Positions 62,657-64,000 of a DNA stretch of 64,000 bases are shown here, piece after piece (the first letter of the stretch is position 1; the number at the start of each line of letters is the position of its first letter). The notes under the pieces were generated by a model. The model was not told where the DNA came from. It saw only the letters and a program-made list of their open reading frames with translations, and did no database searches. The position numbers and the translations under genes were made by a program. The stretch spans positions 1 to 64,000 of the forward strand of contig JASJDR010000010.1 in the NCBI GenBank assembly GCA_030065615.1, in the 5' to 3' direction. This DNA is from Xenococcus sp. MO_188.B8 (GTDB taxonomy: Bacteria; Cyanobacteriota; Cyanobacteriia; Cyanobacteriales; Xenococcaceae).

Positions 62657-62743
62657 GGACTTACGCAAAATAAAAATTTTCACGCCACATATGTGTTAGG
62701 GTCTGCAATGCTCACCCTACTAATGGGGCAACTGCGTAATTCC
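62657..62743. mobile_element. 87-bp MITE with IS630-like ends
   Basis: Terminal inverted repeats GGACTTACGCA and TGCGTAATTCC (one mismatch) bound 87 bases with no coding capacity. A TA dinucleotide flanks each end (62655-62656, 62744-62745), as expected for the TA target duplication of IS630/Tc1-type transposition. The GGACTTACGCA end is widespread in cyanobacterial genomes. Confidence 0.7.
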
Positions 62744-62776
62744 TACAATTATCAAAATTATTGATTACTTAGTAAA

Positions 62777-62796
62777 CCTCTCCCTTGAGTGAGAGG
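62777..62796. terminator. Hairpin between trxA and the M16 gene
   Basis: Stem CCTCTC/GAGAGG with an eight-base loop, then CTTGTTT on the plus strand, between two convergent genes. A T-run at 62815-62820 adds support for the plus-strand direction. Confidence 0.5.
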
Positions 62797-62829
62797 CTTG
62801 TTTATAACTAAGGCTTTTTTCTAGAAGCC

Positions 62830-64000
62830 CTAAATAGCCGGTTGAGGAATGGAAATGTCAACCAATGTAACTTTAGAGGACAAACTCTCTAAGGAGGGAT
62901 TAATGCTAGAGGCATTACCTACTACAAGAATAACTATATTATCTAGAGCTAAGTATTTTTGGGCAACTCGCTGAACATCTTCTACTGTTGTGGCTTTAAT
63001 CCCTTCTTGATATTGAAAAATAAAATCTTCAGGATAGCCAAAATATTCATAACGCATCAAACGGGATAAAGTTTGACTGGGATTTTGAAAATTAAACACA
63101 AAAGAATTGAGAATTGATTCTTTCGCATTGGCTAACTCGGCTTCTGAGATAGGGCTATTTTGTATTTTTTCTAGTTCTGCCAAGATAGATTGAATAAAAG
63201 GGACAGTGGATTCAGTCTGAGTTTGTCCCCCGGCGGTAAAAGTTCCTGGATAATCATAATTAGGATTCCACACTCCAAAAACACTATAGGCTAATCCTTG
63301 ACGAGATCGCACTTCATTAAATAATCTACCGCCAAAACCGTTAATAACTCCATTCAAAACACTAATTTGGGGATAATCAGGATTGTTTAACAAGCCGCCA
63401 AGATGTCCTAATAAAACACTACTTTGAGTTAAGTTGGGGCGATCGACTAAAAAGATCCCATCAGTATATTTTTGAGTTGCCAGAGGAATCTCTAGGGATG
63501 GAGCAGGAGTACTTACTTGCCAATCCCCAAATTTAGCTTCTACCATTGACTGCATTTGAGCCGTATCAAAATCCCCAACAATTCCTAAGATCATATTTTC
63601 CGGTCGCACAAATTTACTATAGAAATTAAGAACATCATTACGGGAAATATTGTTTACAGTTTCATATTCCTTGGTACGAGCATAGGGGCTAATCGCACCA
63701 TAAATTAGTTTATTGAATTCTCGTTGACTAATTTCTTGAGGGTTATCATTACGACGGGCGATCGCTCCTTGTTGTTGATTTTGAATCAATTGCAGTTGTT
63801 CTGAGTTAAAACTAGGTTGACGAATTACTTCAGCAAATAATTCAAACACCGTATCTAAATCCTCGGTCAGAGTACTAAAACTCACAGTCCCAGAAGTCTT
63901 ATTAATAGTAGATTCGATGCTAGCGGCATTTTGTTCCAAAATTAGATTTAATTCTTCTGGCGGATGATTTTTCGTTCCGCCATTACGCATCATATTGCCT
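62830..64000 (-). CDS. M16 family peptidase-like protein, partial (N terminus beyond window)
   Basis: The frame is still open at the window edge, so only the last 389 or so codons are seen; the ATG at 63993 is internal. The visible part starts within the first M16 domain (MMRNGGTKNHPPEELN) and contains a second domain with DRPNLTQSSVLLGHLG, GGRLFNEVRSRQGLAYSV (the R/Y pair of M16 C-terminal domains) and a final IVILVVGN. The HxxEH zinc motif would lie beyond the window or may be absent, since MMRNGGT-type proteins are often the non-catalytic partner of a pair. No signal can be judged. Confidence 0.85.
   Translation of the reverse strand, partial: GNMMRNGGTKNHPPEELNLILEQNAASIESTINKTSGTVSFSTLTEDLDTVFELFAEVIRQPSFNSEQLQLIQNQQQGAIARRNDNPQEISQREFNKLIYGAISPYARTKEYETVNNISRNDVLNFYSKFVRPENMILGIVGDFDTAQMQSMVEAKFGDWQVSTPAPSLEIPLATQKYTDGIFLVDRPNLTQSSVLLGHLGGLLNNPDYPQISVLNGVINGFGGRLFNEVRSRQGLAYSVFGVWNPNYDYPGTFTAGGQTQTESTVPFIQSILAELEKIQNSPISEAELANAKESILNSFVFNFQNPSQTLSRLMRYEYFGYPEDFIFQYQEGIKATTVEDVQRVAQKYLALDNIVILVVGNASSINPSLESLSSKVTLVDISIPQPAI

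Noticed and set aside
1..64000. CRISPR array or rRNA operon
   Set aside because: No regularly spaced direct repeats of 24-40 bases with unique spacers and no conserved rRNA segments were seen; the periodic arrays are coding repeats.

Overview
The window is chromosomal DNA of a cyanobacterium. The evidence is frequent GCGATCGC (HIP1) octamers, ntcA, ycf54 and ycf23, the Yfr1 small RNA beside trxA, a DnaE that ends in the cyanobacterial split intein, and several families confined to this phylum (DUF3084, DUF1995, HpsC-like pseudopilin). AT-rich intergenic DNA, many decayed insertion sequences and large STAND ATPases fit a big-genome lineage, for example a Pleurocapsa/Stanieria-type organism. 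That placement is a guess; no rRNA or tRNA was seen.

Layout. 1-6.2 kb is an accessory island: a long inverted repeat (arms 1-375 and about 5620-6193) encloses an NB-ARC/WD40 protein with 14 blades and, convergently, a heme-oxygenase-like putative di-iron oxidase followed by a 48-residue peptide gene. 6.4-21.8 kb is mostly housekeeping: TSUP exporter, pdxJ, ycf54, fabD, a LysM/M23 peptidase, trmL, gshA, ycf23, an HpsC-like pseudopilin, hisG, proS and a CAP/PPC exported protein. 21.8-23.9 kb is scarred DNA with two small membrane-protein genes, a truncated paralogue and an IS1380 remnant. 23.9-27.8 kb is the N-terminal half of dnaE, carrying a LAGLIDADG intein in its polymerase active-site region and the N half of the split intein at its end.

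28-47 kb is rich in signalling genes: DUF1995, an Asp/Asn beta-hydroxylase-like protein, a receiver domain fused to an HlyD adaptor diverging from a membrane-anchored receiver, the ntcA-DUF3084-YqgF cluster, two GGDEF/EAL proteins with degenerate GGDEF motifs and conserved EAL motifs, a secreted NlpC-like protein, a ribbon-helix-helix/coiled-coil/membrane-tail protein, and aroB. 47.6-55.6 kb holds a GH38 alpha-mannosidase, a PhzF-like protein, a Uma2 nuclease and a NACHT ATPase ending in about 48 pentapeptide repeats. 55.8-64 kb returns to core genes: sdhB, dnaG, an aspartate aminotransferase, an SDR enzyme, Yfr1, trxA and a partial M16 peptidase.

How the parts fit. Two different NLR-like (STAND) proteins lie in accessory-type settings and may serve in defence or regulated death. 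Two EAL proteins probably lower cyclic di-GMP. The receiver-HlyD fusion and its divergent membrane receiver are the best candidate for an undescribed system: receiver domains placed on an export adaptor instead of a DNA-binding output. The oxidase/peptide pair within the inverted repeat is the second candidate. All functional statements come from reading motifs; no database search was run.
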